Shown piece by piece: positions 8,241-18,716 of a stretch of DNA of 64,000 bases; the first letter of the stretch is position 1; each line of letters begins with the position of its first letter. Origin of the DNA: Nostocales cyanobacterium (GTDB lineage: Bacteria; Cyanobacteriota; Cyanobacteriia; Cyanobacteriales; Nostocaceae); NCBI GenBank assembly GCA_004292695.1, contig RDXV01000003.1:1-64000 (forward strand). The letters run 5' to 3'. The notes beneath the pieces are model-generated. The model was not told the DNA's origin. It made no database searches and worked only from the letters and a program-made list of their open reading frames with translations. Made by a program: the position numbers and the translations under genes.

Positions 8241-10385
8241 CTAAGGAATTAAAAAGTCTAAATGCTCACCTGGAATATCCAGTAATTCTGCTGGAGTACC
8301 TTGTAATTTTAATTTCCCAGCATCTAACAATACAATCCAATCTGCGCGTTTAATAACTCTTGGACGATGACTAATTAAAACAGTCGTTTTTCCCTGACGA
8401 TAAGTGAGTAATTTATCTAAAACTAAACTTTCACTCACAGGGTCTAAACCGGCGGTAGATTCATCTAAAATCAAGATGGGAGGATTAGTAACAATACCTC
8501 TAGCTATAGCTAATCTTTGTTTTTGTCCACCGGAAAGATTTGCACCAAATTCACCTAAAATAGTTTGATATTTTTCTGGTAATTTACTAATAAAAGTATC
8601 CGCATCTGCAACTTGACAAGCGGTGACTATTTGCTCAAAAGTAACTTGAGGACAACCAAGAGATAGGTTATCTAAAATAGAACGACTCCAAAAATGTGCA
8701 TCTTGAGGAACTAAAACTATTTGTTGACGTAAGCAACTAGGATCAATATCTGATAAATTGTAGTGATGAATGCGAATATTCCCAGACTGAGGATAATATA
8801 AACTCGCAATTAATTTTGCTAAGGTACTTTTACCACATCCAGATTTACCAATAACTGCAATTACTTTTCCACAGGGTAAAGTCAGGGAGAAATCCTTTAA
8901 TAAATCAACTCTTCCAGGATGATGAAAATTGATATCTGTACAAATAATATCCGCATTTTCAGGAATATTCACAAAGGGTTTTTGTGTAAATTGTGAAAAT
9001 TCAGGAGTTGAATTAATGACTTCATTTAATCTTTCCGTTGCAGCTTGAGCGCGGGTAAATTCTGTCAAGAACCGAACACAGGTATTAACGAAATTGAGAA
9101 TATTTGTATTTAAACTATTAAAAGCTAATAATTGACCTATGGAAATTTCCCGATTAATGACTAAAATACTACCATACCAAAGCAGAATAATTCCCCCAGC
9201 AGTGGATACCCAACTAGAAAAAATGGTATTTGTTAAAACAATTTGCACAGTGCGAAACATTAAATTTGATTGTCTTCCATAACGAGCTTGAAATTCTGGC
9301 CATAACTCTGGTGCAGCGTTGGTAGTTTTGACAACTAATGCACCTTTAAAGGTTTCTACTAACACACCTTGATTTTCAGCAACTACACCTAAAACTGTGC
9401 GGATTTTTTGCTGTAAATTGGGAAAAGATACGATGGTAGAAATGGTCATTAACACTGCAATAAATATTGATGCTAAAGTCAGTTGGGGACTATAAAATAA
9501 CATCAAAATTAAGGATGTAAGAGCAATTAATAACTGACTGGGTAAAGTTATTCCTACTTGAGAAACCAATTGATTAATAGTCTGAATATCTCTTAATCTA
9601 CTGACTACTTCACCACTGCGACGAGATTCATAATAAGATAATGGTAAACGTAAAATATTACTGGTAAATTCCCAAACTAAATCTAATTCTAAACGATGAG
9701 CAAAATGAGAGACTAAATTACCTTGTACCCATTGTAAACAACTACTAATTAAACTCATGGTTAATATTCCCAGAGCAATACCTGTTAATAATTGGGTGTC
9801 TCCACGTATTAAAACATCATCAGTGAGAATTTGAATTAAAAATGGTGATAATAGGGAAAGTAAACCAACAACAAAATTTATTAGTAAAGCTTCTGTGAGA
9901 ACAAAGCGATAGTTAAAAAGACGTTGGATGAGTTGTTTAAAACCTCCTACCAATTCTCTATCATCTGGTTGTGCTAAAAAATCTGGACGGGGTTCTAATA
10001 GCAACATGACGCTATTTTTCCAACCAGTTAATAAAGCTTCTTTGGTTAAATATCTAATTCCTACTAAGGGGTCTGCAATGATATATTTTTGCTGTTTCTT
10101 TCCATATAATACTGTCCAATGATTCCCTTTCCAGTGAATAATTGCTGGGAGGGGAATTTGTTGTTTATCTACTAATTCTAAAGCAGCTTTTACACCACGT
10201 GCATTAAATCCTAATACCTGCGCTCCTTGTTTTAGATTTAGTAATGTTGTTCCTAGTTGTCCTGTTCCTGTAGCTGCACGTATCCTGTTAATTGTGAATA
10301 TTTGTCCATAATATTTAGATATGGTTGCTAAACAAGCAGGACCACAATCTTCTTCGTTATGTTGTAGGACTATTGGGTATTTCAT
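8241..10385 (-). CDS. C39 peptidase-containing ABC exporter (LanT type) for the lanthipeptide
   Basis: Domains in order: C39 bacteriocin-processing peptidase (about 1-130), six-helix ABC membrane domain, ATPase. From the ATG start, catalytic Cys14 lies in EEDCGPACLA, His89 in GNHWTVLYG and Asp105 in ADP. The ATPase shows Walker A GKSGCGKST, signature LSGGQKQR and Walker B ILILDES. The enzyme should cut the precursor after Gly-Gly and export the mature peptide. I prefer ATG at 10385; a TTG six codons upstream also fits. Transcribed with LanM (upstream) and the precursor and HlyD genes (downstream). Confidence 0.93.
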   Translation of the reverse strand: MKYPIVLQHNEEDCGPACLATISKYYGQIFTINRIRAATGTGQLGTTLLNLKQGAQVLGFNARGVKAALELVDKQQIPLPAIIHWKGNHWTVLYGKKQQKYIIADPLVGIRYLTKEALLTGWKNSVMLLLEPRPDFLAQPDDRELVGGFKQLIQRLFNYRFVLTEALLINFVVGLLSLLSPFLIQILTDDVLIRGDTQLLTGIALGILTMSLISSCLQWVQGNLVSHFAHRLELDLVWEFTSNILRLPLSYYESRRSGEVVSRLRDIQTINQLVSQVGITLPSQLLIALTSLILMLFYSPQLTLASIFIAVLMTISTIVSFPNLQQKIRTVLGVVAENQGVLVETFKGALVVKTTNAAPELWPEFQARYGRQSNLMFRTVQIVLTNTIFSSWVSTAGGIILLWYGSILVINREISIGQLLAFNSLNTNILNFVNTCVRFLTEFTRAQAATERLNEVINSTPEFSQFTQKPFVNIPENADIICTDINFHHPGRVDLLKDFSLTLPCGKVIAVIGKSGCGKSTLAKLIASLYYPQSGNIRIHHYNLSDIDPSCLRQQIVLVPQDAHFWSRSILDNLSLGCPQVTFEQIVTACQVADADTFISKLPEKYQTILGEFGANLSGGQKQRLAIARGIVTNPPILILDESTAGLDPVSESLVLDKLLTYRQGKTTVLISHRPRVIKRADWIVLLDAGKLKLQGTPAELLDIPGEHLDFLIP

Positions 10386-10546
10386 TAGCTCAAGTAAAGA
10401 CAAAAAACGTAAAGATTTAGATAAATATTAATCTAATAATTCAGGATACAGAATACAGGATTGAGAATTAATTATAGTTTTCGAGTTATTCTTGACAATT
10501 GATTTGAAAACATACTTGTATAGCTCATTTCTACAAACAAATATTC

Positions 10547-10570
10547 TGACTCCTGACTCCTGACTCCTGA
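10547..10570. repeat. Short tandem repeat CTGACTC
   Basis: Three-plus copies of a 7-bp unit (CTGACTC) in the 190-base spacer between LanM and the exporter gene. Typical STRR of heterocystous cyanobacteria. It is inside the presumed lanthipeptide transcript. Confidence 0.8.
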
Positions 10571-10573
10571 ATT

Positions 10574-13500
10574 CTAAAATAATATTTTGGGTGGTTCAAG
10601 TAGGAGGATGGAGGGTATTTTTTCGGGGTAAGCTAAACGTAATAGTCCGTAACCAATACCAGCTAAACCTGTCATTAATCCTGGGGTTTCTATACCTAAT
10701 GGTACACCACAAAGGGGGTTATTTGTTTGCAGATCATTTAAAATTTGGGAGGCGATTTTTGCGGTTTCTCTTTCTAGTTCTGGGTAATCTAATTTGGTTT
10801 TTGCTGTTATTAATAAGTCAATGTTTCCTAAGTCTCCATGACAAAGACAATGGTTATTTCCAAATCCTTGTTTGATGGTGGTTGCAATGGCAGTTTCGGT
10901 TTCTTTATACATTAATTGATTTAGTATATCTACGGGAATGTCTAACCTTCCTAACCCAATTCCAGGCGCTCCACTACACCATGCTGTCATGCAACTATTT
11001 TTGACATTAGTTTGCCGTAAATCTAACCAGTTATTCTCTTGGGGTTCAAAATGGCTGCGTTCATAGTTGATAGCTTGTATAGCTGCGGTCTCAAATTCAT
11101 GATTTCCGGTAATTACAGCTAGTTTAGAGAGCGCCCAAGCAAAACCAGCCGCCCCATGTGCAAAGCCGGTTAATGGTTGGTTTTCTCCTGCTGGTGATTG
11201 CCAACCGATACCAGTATTTTGGTTTTGTGCTTGGGTAAGAAGATGTTGACCACATTGTATAGCAATATCCAAAATATATTGATTTGGGAAAATGTTGTAA
11301 AAGCTCAATAAGCTACCAATACAACCAGCAGCACCCGCAATTATATCTAATTGTTGATCTTGTTCTATTAAGGGTGAAAGTTCTTCTACTAAAATGTAAG
11401 CGTCGGCAATTAAATCTGGTTCTCTCCATAAAATTCCTAAATGGGTAAAGGTGTAAATTATTCCTCCCCAACCACTAAAAGCACCTATAAATTTGATTGA
11501 GGTTGTTGTTAGTTTGTGTTTTAAAGTTTTAATTGCTGCTTTGGCTAAATTTGTGTAAGTTGGATTTTGGGTGATTTGTCCTATATAAGCTAAAAATAAT
11601 GCTATTCCAGGAATACCTGCGTATAGGTCTGTACCTAGAGGTGCTAATGTCCATTGATGACTGGGGGTAAGAGTTAAACCCATCCAGTTAATAAATTCAC
11701 TATTTTGATAGGATAGTATTTGTAGTCTGTTAGCAATTTTACAGGCTGTTGCTAATAATTCACTCTGTAAATTTTGGTTTTCAACTTTGTTTATATTAGT
11801 TTTTTGCCCTAATTTAATTTTATGAATATCAGCATTAGCACTTATTTGTAATGTCGCTAAGGATGTTTTTATAAACCATGTTTGTTTTTCTAAGTCTTCT
11901 TGATTCAGTTTAGTTAGACGCTGATGTACTAATTCTATTCCTGATTGATGAAAAAATTTAGGGATGTGTAATTTTGTGTTTTGATGGAATAAGTCGCGGG
12001 AATGGGGATAGGTTGTAAACAGGGGAATATCACTTTTCCATAGTGCTTTCTGTTCTGCGGTGATAATTTGACTGAGTTGCGGACGTTGTTTTGCTTCTAT
12101 CCAAAGTTTATCAAATAGGCAATCGCGTTCTAAGGCATCTCTCAAAAAATCAGGATGATAACTTTCCCGCAATAATAAAGCATATACTCTACTGGGTCGC
12201 ATCACTACTCTTACTTTGTCTTCTGCAAATTGCGTTAAAATTTCTCTCAATTCTTGCTGATGTTCTAATATAATCTCATAAATTCTTTTAAATCCATCAA
12301 TTACAAACTCTGTATATTCCCAAACATTGATTTCCTGTTGATTTAATTTAGGTCTATTTTGACTACCCACCATTACAGTCTGTTGACGTTCTATCTTCAT
12401 GGTGTCTGTCCCTACCTGTGATAGTTTTGGGACTTTATCCGGTGCTAACTGTCCTCCAGCACCTCCTAAACCACTCATGTCAATTCCGGCAGCTTGCGTA
12501 TTTCCCCAGACTATTTGCGGTAACAAACCAACGCGCAATACTGAATCTGCGATCATCTCCCGATCTAAATTATCTGCTGCTGTGGTTTGAGAATCACTAT
12601 GAGGATGAAATAAAGATTCTAAATCTATTAATATCGGATGTTCTCCTGCTGCAATCAAGTTTTCAAAGTGAAAGTCTGTGGCTTCTAAGATGTACAATAA
12701 TCCTAGATAACCCCCTTGACGCTGGTAAAATCTGTTAATTTCTTCTTGGTAAAAACAAGGATGAGAACTGACAAATTCTACCCAACCGTAATTATGAAGA
12801 TTGAGAATATTTAAAGTCTGAAAATTTGGTTTAAAGCCTTTTGCATTTAACCATGACAGCAGTTCTTGAAAATGCTCATCTACTGCTAAGGATCTGGGTT
12901 TATAAACTAACTGCCAACCGCTAGAAAATTGAAGTATAATAACTGACTTACCGTTATTATGGCTGTCACCTTCTCCCCGCTTGACTTTGATGAGTTTTCC
13001 AGGGTTTACAGGTGGTTGAAATTGGTAACAAATTTTTTCCCAATCTTGATGAAGATGCTGAATAAATTCTAAGCTATTTTCTACCCAGCGATTAATTGTT
13101 TCTAAGACTTGTCTAGCTAAAACTGGGTATTCTTCCCATAATGCTAGTTGTACTTGGGGATTTTGTAACCGTTGTATAAAACTACTAAACCGCTCTTGGG
13201 AATTTTCCCCGGTTAATACACCTTGCAATCTGGCTACATTCAGTTCTAATATTAAGGTAGAGTTGAGCATTAACAGTAGATTTTCTGGTAATCCCTCTAA
13301 TAAAACATCCTGAATATCCCGTAAATTATCAGGCAGATTTTGTATATTATATATCTTATTTAATCCTGTTTTTAATTTAATCATACCTTGAGCAAGGAAA
13401 GGTGCGATCGCATTCAAAAACCCAAAACAAGGATGTGTAGATAAACTAGAACCAGATAACAGCGTTGCAATATCTTGATCATCTAAATTTTTGTAAGCCT

Positions 13501-13765
13501 GATCAATTTCTTTTACCCACGTCAAGGATACAGGTGCTACAGTTTGTCCTAAAATTCTGCAAAACTGCTCTTCACTAATTCCCTCAGTAGCTAGTTTTTG
13601 AGCAAATAAGTCTGTACTCTTCCAAATTGAATCTGATTTCCACCGTCTTAATCTTTTTAACCCCAATTCAGTATCATACACCACTTCCTCAGAAACACCC
13701 GCAATTCGTTCCTGTAACAACATAGCGCGAAACCAAGCAGAATCTTGACTGTTAACTTTTTTCAT
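10574..13765 (-). CDS. lanM: Class II lanthipeptide synthetase LanM
   Basis: About 1063 residues, normal LanM length. The N-terminal two thirds are the DUF4135 dehydratase, with kinase-like catalytic segments DFHFENLIAAG and PILIDLESLFHP. The C-terminal LanC-like cyclase has the zinc ligands Cys940 (WCSGAPGIG) and Cys985-His986 (CLCHGDLG), counted from the ATG. This is the standard Cys-Cys-His zinc site, not the three-Cys site of promiscuous ProcM-type enzymes. It dehydrates Ser/Thr of the precursor core and closes thioether rings. Start: ATG at 13765 has GTGAG seven bases upstream; GTG at 13777 is possible. First gene of the cluster; its promoter overlaps a strong Fur-like box. Confidence 0.95.
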   Translation of the reverse strand: MKKVNSQDSAWFRAMLLQERIAGVSEEVVYDTELGLKRLRRWKSDSIWKSTDLFAQKLATEGISEEQFCRILGQTVAPVSLTWVKEIDQAYKNLDDQDIATLLSGSSLSTHPCFGFLNAIAPFLAQGMIKLKTGLNKIYNIQNLPDNLRDIQDVLLEGLPENLLLMLNSTLILELNVARLQGVLTGENSQERFSSFIQRLQNPQVQLALWEEYPVLARQVLETINRWVENSLEFIQHLHQDWEKICYQFQPPVNPGKLIKVKRGEGDSHNNGKSVIILQFSSGWQLVYKPRSLAVDEHFQELLSWLNAKGFKPNFQTLNILNLHNYGWVEFVSSHPCFYQEEINRFYQRQGGYLGLLYILEATDFHFENLIAAGEHPILIDLESLFHPHSDSQTTAADNLDREMIADSVLRVGLLPQIVWGNTQAAGIDMSGLGGAGGQLAPDKVPKLSQVGTDTMKIERQQTVMVGSQNRPKLNQQEINVWEYTEFVIDGFKRIYEIILEHQQELREILTQFAEDKVRVVMRPSRVYALLLRESYHPDFLRDALERDCLFDKLWIEAKQRPQLSQIITAEQKALWKSDIPLFTTYPHSRDLFHQNTKLHIPKFFHQSGIELVHQRLTKLNQEDLEKQTWFIKTSLATLQISANADIHKIKLGQKTNINKVENQNLQSELLATACKIANRLQILSYQNSEFINWMGLTLTPSHQWTLAPLGTDLYAGIPGIALFLAYIGQITQNPTYTNLAKAAIKTLKHKLTTTSIKFIGAFSGWGGIIYTFTHLGILWREPDLIADAYILVEELSPLIEQDQQLDIIAGAAGCIGSLLSFYNIFPNQYILDIAIQCGQHLLTQAQNQNTGIGWQSPAGENQPLTGFAHGAAGFAWALSKLAVITGNHEFETAAIQAINYERSHFEPQENNWLDLRQTNVKNSCMTAWCSGAPGIGLGRLDIPVDILNQLMYKETETAIATTIKQGFGNNHCLCHGDLGNIDLLITAKTKLDYPELERETAKIASQILNDLQTNNPLCGVPLGIETPGLMTGLAGIGYGLLRLAYPEKIPSILLLEPPKILF

Positions 13766-13805
13766 CTTTTTACTCACTCGGTGTTTACACTATTGCTCTG
13801 ACTAT

Positions 13806-13824
13806 GATAATAATTATCATTATC
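13806..13824. promoter_or_regulatory. Fur box in the LanM / iron-porin divergent promoter
   Basis: GATAATAATTATCATTATC matches the 19-base Fur consensus at 17 of 19 positions. It lies 41 bases before the LanM ATG (minus strand) and 52 before the porin ATG (plus strand), so one Fur-type repressor could control both. An iron porin on one side makes iron control of the divergent region credible. Sequence match only. Confidence 0.75.
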
Positions 13825-13875
13825 GTGATACTTGTGTAAAGCAAATCCAAATTAGGGTGTATCGGTGAGGAAGTG

Positions 13876-15573
13876 ATGTTAAAAGTTTTATCAGGTTTAC
13901 TCTTAGCAACCCCGGTAGTTTTTATATCTCCGGTAGCGTGGGGGAGTGAAATAGAAGAAAATAATGATGTAGCACAAGTCAACTCTGTATCTCAGTTATC
14001 TGATGTACAACCCACAGACTGGGCTTTTAGTGCGTTACAATCTTTAGTAGAAAGGTATGGTTGTGTAGCAGGGTATCCCAACGGTACATACCGAGGAAAC
14101 CGCGCTATGACTCGTTATGAATTTGCTGCTGGTTTAAATGCTTGTTTAGATAGAGTAAATGAGCTAATAGCCACAGCTACAGTAGATGCATTTCAAAAAG
14201 AAGATTTAGCCACTTTACAACGGCTACAAGAAGAATTTAACGCCGAATTAGCAACTTTACGCGGGCGGGTGGATGCTGTAGAAAACCGCACCGAAATGTT
14301 AGAAAGTCAACAATTTTCCACCACAACAAAACTTTCCGGTGAAGCGATATTTGCGGTGACAGATGTATTGAGTGGAGATAGTGATCCTTTTGGGGTGGAT
14401 GTACCGCGCAACAGCACTATTTTTGCTAACAGAGTGCGGCTGAATTTAATCAGTAGTTTTACAGGACAAGATGAGCTAAAAATTAGACTCCAAGCTGGTA
14501 GCACACCACACCCACAAAGGGCGGGGGGTTTTCGCTATGGTGCAGATCCAATTTTAGCCCAGTTCAACAGTAGACAAACAACACCAGAAGGTTCACAAAC
14601 CTTTAACCACGAGTTTCCAGATCAAGCAGGTAGTGTAGAAATAGGTACGGTTAGTTATAAATTTCCTGTTGGTAAAAAATTACGAGCAACTGTATTTGCC
14701 AACAGGGGAGAACACGTAGATTATTTACCCAATGTATTTAGTACCTTTAATGATGAAGATGGCGGTTCTGGTTCACTTTCCACCTTTGCCCAATATAGCC
14801 CAATTTATCGGATTGTTTCCCAAGGTGCGGGTTTAGGGTTGAATTATGAGTTGAGTTCGGGGATTAACTTAACTTTAGGTTATTTAGCTCCCAATGCCGA
14901 AAGTCCAGAAAATTTAACTCCTGATAGCGGTAATGGAACGACAGCAGGAGGTTTATTTGGTGGTCGCTACTCAGCTTTGGCACAATTAAGTATTAAACCT
15001 AGTAGAAATTTAGCTTTTGGCTTAACTTATGTCAACGGTTATACAGCAGGAACACCCACTTTCCTCAATGATGTGGGAACAATTTCCGCAAATTCACCGA
15101 GTTTAATTTCCGATAATTCCCGTAGAGAAATTAACGCTTATGGTGTAGCTGGTTTGTGGGAAGTTTCGCCGAAATTTACCGTTAATGGTTGGTTTATGTA
15201 TGCTAACCAACAAGGTAGATCCGCAGGAACAAATAATGAGAGTGCAGATGTTTATAGTTATGCGATCGCTCTAGGTTTTCCTGATTTGGGTAAAGAAGGT
15301 AATTTAGGAGGTATTGTAGTAGGTGTTCCTCCTTATGCTACTCGTTCTGGTATCGCTTCACCTGCTTTTAGAGCATTTTTCGGTGGTGGAACTGACTTAA
15401 TTAGCACTATTCCTAATAGTGCTACACCGTTGCATTTGGAAGCTTTTTATAAGTACAAATTAAATGATCATATTTCCATTACCCCTGGTGTAATTTGGCT
15501 AGTTGCTCCCAACCAAACCAGTAATAATCCTGATGTAGTTATTGGTACTGTGCGGACTACTTTCACCTTTTAA
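13876..15573 (+). CDS. SLH-OprB type porin (iron-uptake porin family)
   Basis: 565 residues. A hydrophobic N-terminal stretch (LSGLLLATPVVFISPVAWG) is the signal peptide. An SLH domain follows (VQPTDWAFSALQSLVERYG, YPNGTYRGNRAMTRYEFA), then a coiled-coil segment (LQRLQEEFNAELATLRGR) and an OprB-type beta-barrel ending in the outer-membrane signature TTFTF. ATG at 13876 with GAGGA four bases upstream is preferred over GTG at 13873. This family is the major cyanobacterial outer-membrane porin group, and members are implicated in iron uptake. The Fur box 52 bases upstream supports that role. A strong terminator follows. Confidence 0.9.
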   Translation: MLKVLSGLLLATPVVFISPVAWGSEIEENNDVAQVNSVSQLSDVQPTDWAFSALQSLVERYGCVAGYPNGTYRGNRAMTRYEFAAGLNACLDRVNELIATATVDAFQKEDLATLQRLQEEFNAELATLRGRVDAVENRTEMLESQQFSTTTKLSGEAIFAVTDVLSGDSDPFGVDVPRNSTIFANRVRLNLISSFTGQDELKIRLQAGSTPHPQRAGGFRYGADPILAQFNSRQTTPEGSQTFNHEFPDQAGSVEIGTVSYKFPVGKKLRATVFANRGEHVDYLPNVFSTFNDEDGGSGSLSTFAQYSPIYRIVSQGAGLGLNYELSSGINLTLGYLAPNAESPENLTPDSGNGTTAGGLFGGRYSALAQLSIKPSRNLAFGLTYVNGYTAGTPTFLNDVGTISANSPSLISDNSRREINAYGVAGLWEVSPKFTVNGWFMYANQQGRSAGTNNESADVYSYAIALGFPDLGKEGNLGGIVVGVPPYATRSGIASPAFRAFFGGGTDLISTIPNSATPLHLEAFYKYKLNDHISITPGVIWLVAPNQTSNNPDVVIGTVRTTFTF

Positions 15574-15609
15574 GAGAAAATTGGCGTTGAATAAATTAAT
15601 ATCAAAACC

Positions 15610-15652
15610 GCGACTGCGGCCTTGCGCTACACCCACCGCAGATCGTTTTTTT
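15610..15652 (+). terminator. Rho-independent terminator of the porin gene
   Basis: CGACTGCGG pairs with CCGCAG-A-TCG (one bulged A) across a 16-base loop, followed directly by seven T. It lies 37 bases after the porin stop and is the clearest terminator in this part of the window. Confidence 0.75.
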
Positions 15653-15765
15653 AAATTTTTAATTGGTTATTTATTTTTTCGTGGAGGCAGGGAACAGGGA
15701 ATAAAATGGTGTGTACTTCATTAGACTGGGAAACGCTGTAACGGAAATTGGCAATTAGTAAATAA

Positions 15766-15812
15766 TATCCAAATATTACCAATTACCAATTAACCAATTA
15801 CCGATTACCAAA
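15766..15812. repeat. Short tandem repeat, ATTACCA unit
   Basis: Degenerate 7-bp repeat (ATTACCA, with AATTACC variants) between the porin and the convergent pheT gene, reaching almost to the pheT stop codon. Typical Nostocales STRR. Confidence 0.75.
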
Positions 15813-15814
15813 TT

Positions 15815-18250
15815 TTAACTTCTCAAACTCACACCAAATTTTTCTACTAATGCTTCCCGGACTTTATTATGCACCGGTTCAACATCGTTATCTGTGAGAG
15901 TGCGATCGCCAGCACGATAAACTAAACGAAAAGCTAAACTTCTCTGTCCTGTGGGTACATTTTCACCGCGATATTCGTCAAAAACTTCTACAGATTCTAA
16001 CAAACCTTTACCAGTTTTAGTAATCACTTTTTCGATTTCAGAAACTGTTAAATTCACAGGTGCAAAGAAAGCAATATCTCGATCACTAGCGGGATAGGTA
16101 GAATACGCTTTAAATTTAGGGATAATTAAATCATCATTATCCAACGCATTTAACAAAGTATCCAAACTAATTTGGAATACATAAACCGCATCGGGTAAAT
16201 CTTTTTCTTTTCTTAATTGCGGATGAACTTGACCAAAACTTCCGAGTCTATTACCACCCAACCATAGGGAAGCAGTTCTTCCGGGATGTAAACGCGGATC
16301 TCTATTTTCTGGTTGAAATTCTATCTGTAAACCAAACTTACCAAAGACATTTTCTAATATACCTTTAGCTTCAAACCATGTCATGGGTTGTTCTTTTCCA
16401 CCCCTTGACCATTTACCAACACTAGCATCACCACCCATGATACCAGCTAACATTTCCGCTTCTTCTAAACCTTCTTCTTCTTGCCAGAAAATGCGCCCAA
16501 TTTCAAAACCGTTTAATGCACCATTTCCCTGTTCTAGATTATATTGAAAAGCATCAATTAATCCAGAGATTAAATCAGTTCTTAAAGCTGAATATTCTGC
16601 CAATAATGGGTTACTTAAAACAATTTGTCTGTCTTCACCTGGTTTAACTAAAGAATATTGCATTAATTCTGTTAAACCTTCAGCACGCAGATATGATCTA
16701 ATTTTTCTCAGCAGTTCTTGATCTAAAGGTAAATAACCAGGTTCGGTTTTTTCTGGTAAAGTATCCACGAAGTTATCATAACCATAAAGACGGGCAATTT
16801 CTTCAATTAAATCTATTTCCCGTTCTAAATCTCGGTAACGATAAGGTGGTACTTTAACTGTCCAAGTCCGGTTATTATGATCAGTTAATTCACATCCTAA
16901 AGCAGAAAGAATTCTCTCTACATCTGCTGCTTGTAATTCTCCTGTTTCTACTCCTAAATCTACGGGACCTAAGAAGTCGTTAATTCTATCTAATCTGAGT
17001 AAAATTGAATGTGTCCAGGTAGTAGAATCAGGACGATAATCAGCAATTTTCTGGTCTAAAATTACCCCATTTGCTAATTCTTGAATTAGGGATAAAGCCC
17101 GGTTACAAGCTGTTTCTAATTCTGCCCGATTTACTCCTCTTTCATATCTCCCAGATGATTCACTTCTTAACCCTGCACTGCGGGAAGAACGACGAATAGG
17201 AACAGAATCAAATAATGCAGCTTCTAAAACTAAACTGGTTGTGTTTTCATCAACTTCTGTTTCTTCTCCACCCATGACTCCTGCTAAAGCTACGGGTTTA
17301 TTGTTAGCAGTAATTAATAAATTTTGGGTGGATAAATTTCGGGTTTGTCCATCTAAGGTTTTGAGTTTTTCCCCAGTTTCAGCAAAGCGGACACCAATGG
17401 TTAATTTATCATCACCAGCAACAGATTTTAACTTGGTTTGATCAAATGCGTGTAGCGGTTGTCCCCATTCTAATAATACATAGTTGGTTATATCTACCAC
17501 ATTATTAATAGGACGTATTCCCGCAGCATTTAATTTTTGTTGCAACCATTGAGGAGAAGGGGCAATTTTTACCTGATCAATTACAGTTCCAATATAAGCT
17601 GGACAGGCTTGATTTTCGGAAATCTTTAAACTTAAATTCCCTGTTTCTTGGTGAATTGTTATTGCTGGTGGTTCAGGAATGGATAATTTTCCGCCGGTTA
17701 AAGCTGCAACTTCCCGCGCAATACCCACCATAGATAAAGCATCTGCACGGTTAGCGGTTGCGGTGACATCTAAAATGACATCATCTAAACCTAAAAATGG
17801 ACGGACATCAGTACCCACTGTGAGGTTTTCTTGGGTGAAGATATGAATACCATCTACATCGGTGGGTAAACCTAGTTCTTTTAGGGAACATATCATTCCG
17901 TTGGAGGGTACACCTCTAAGTTTTGTAGGTTTAATTTTTAAGTCAATGTTGGGTAAGTAAGTACCTTTGGTTGCTACTGGTACATAGATGTCTGCGCGAA
18001 CGTTGGATGCACCACAGACGATATTTAATGTTTCTTCTCCACCTACATCTACTGTACAGACGCTGAGTTTATCTGCGTTGGGGTGCTGTTCCCGTTGTAG
18101 AACTTTACCAATCACAACGCCATCCGCCCAAGTGCGCCGATCTTCTATATCTTCGACTTCAAACCCTGCCATTGTCAAGGTTTCGGCTAGTTCTTCTGGA
18201 GTTTGGTTAATTTCTACGAGTTCCCGTAACCAATTGAAAGAGATACGCAT
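15815..18250 (-). CDS. pheT: Phenylalanine--tRNA ligase beta subunit
   Basis: 811 residues, the normal bacterial length. The N-terminal tRNA-binding EMAP/OB domain ([20 protein letters not shown]), B3/B4 editing domain (including [21 protein letters not shown]), B5 domain, catalytic-like core ([20 protein letters not shown] region) and C-terminal ferredoxin-fold anticodon-binding domain ([16 protein letters not shown]) are in the expected order. With PheS, encoded elsewhere, it charges tRNA-Phe. Stands alone in this region. Confidence 0.97.
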   Translation of the reverse strand: MRISFNWLRELVEINQTPEELAETLTMAGFEVEDIEDRRTWADGVVIGKVLQREQHPNADKLSVCTVDVGGEETLNIVCGASNVRADIYVPVATKGTYLPNIDLKIKPTKLRGVPSNGMICSLKELGLPTDVDGIHIFTQENLTVGTDVRPFLGLDDVILDVTATANRADALSMVGIAREVAALTGGKLSIPEPPAITIHQETGNLSLKISENQACPAYIGTVIDQVKIAPSPQWLQQKLNAAGIRPINNVVDITNYVLLEWGQPLHAFDQTKLKSVAGDDKLTIGVRFAETGEKLKTLDGQTRNLSTQNLLITANNKPVALAGVMGGEETEVDENTTSLVLEAALFDSVPIRRSSRSAGLRSESSGRYERGVNRAELETACNRALSLIQELANGVILDQKIADYRPDSTTWTHSILLRLDRINDFLGPVDLGVETGELQAADVERILSALGCELTDHNNRTWTVKVPPYRYRDLEREIDLIEEIARLYGYDNFVDTLPEKTEPGYLPLDQELLRKIRSYLRAEGLTELMQYSLVKPGEDRQIVLSNPLLAEYSALRTDLISGLIDAFQYNLEQGNGALNGFEIGRIFWQEEEGLEEAEMLAGIMGGDASVGKWSRGGKEQPMTWFEAKGILENVFGKFGLQIEFQPENRDPRLHPGRTASLWLGGNRLGSFGQVHPQLRKEKDLPDAVYVFQISLDTLLNALDNDDLIIPKFKAYSTYPASDRDIAFFAPVNLTVSEIEKVITKTGKGLLESVEVFDEYRGENVPTGQRSLAFRLVYRAGDRTLTDNDVEPVHNKVREALVEKFGVSLRS

Positions 18251-18351
18251 TTAGTTGTGGTTGTGTTTGGATTTGTGTTTTGCTTTTATATGTTATACCA
18301 AATTAAAATAACCCTGCATAGAATAATTTTGATATAATTTTCTTGAATAAT

Positions 18352-18385
18352 TGAACGCAGATGAACGCGGATAAACGCAGATAAA
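18352..18385. repeat. GAACGCAGATAA-type tandem repeat
   Basis: Three degenerate copies of a 10-12 base unit (GAACGCAGAT, GAACGCGGATAA, ACGCAGATAA). The same family recurs at 35527 and 47883. Confidence 0.75.
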
Positions 18386-18439
18386 GAAAGATAAATTATG
18401 GGGTTTTATTAATCAAAGTTGTTTGGCAATAATGCTGTA

Positions 18440-18649
18440 TTAATTATAACTTATTTTTTTGAATCTTTGTTGTTGATAGTCATAATCTTCTTCATATTCA
18501 ATTGTACCAAATAGCTCGATAATTTCCTGCTGTTTTCTCATTTGTATATACTGTTTTAAAGCTTCTGCAATTACAGCACTTTGATCACTGTAACCACTAT
18601 AAGATCCCCGACTTTTTTTATTATTTGTTAATATAATTGTAAATTGAGA
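18440..18649 (-). pseudogene. Antitoxin (VapB/CopG-like) remnant disrupted by a palindromic repeat
   Basis: An open frame of 69 codons with no ATG, GTG or TTG at its beginning. Its C-terminal half (GYSDQSAVIAEALKQYIQM, then LFGTIEYEEDYDYQQQRF) looks like the helical part and tail of a ribbon-helix-helix VapB-type antitoxin. The N-terminal half is encoded by the 65-bp palindrome at 18602-18666 and looks unrelated. I infer that the palindrome inserted into the 5' part of an antitoxin gene and removed its DNA-binding strand and start. No toxin gene is adjacent. Confidence 0.6.
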
Positions 18650-18666
18650 TCAGAAGTCGGGGATCT
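18602..18666. repeat. Palindromic repeat AGATCCCCGACTT...AAGTCGGGGATCT, copy 1
   Basis: 13-bp perfect terminal inverted repeats around a 39-base AT-rich loop. A second copy of the same length class is at 20806. The element overlaps the 5' part of the antitoxin remnant. Small palindrome/MITE-like repeat with no coding capacity of its own. Confidence 0.85.
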
Positions 18667-18716
18667 GTGTATTATTTCTAAATCTGTGATCATATTCTAT
18701 ATTCTCTAATTTTCAT

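Noticed and set aside
15542-15724. 60-codon plus-strand open frame after the porin
   Set aside because: It starts inside the porin gene and contains the porin terminator; composition not coding-like.
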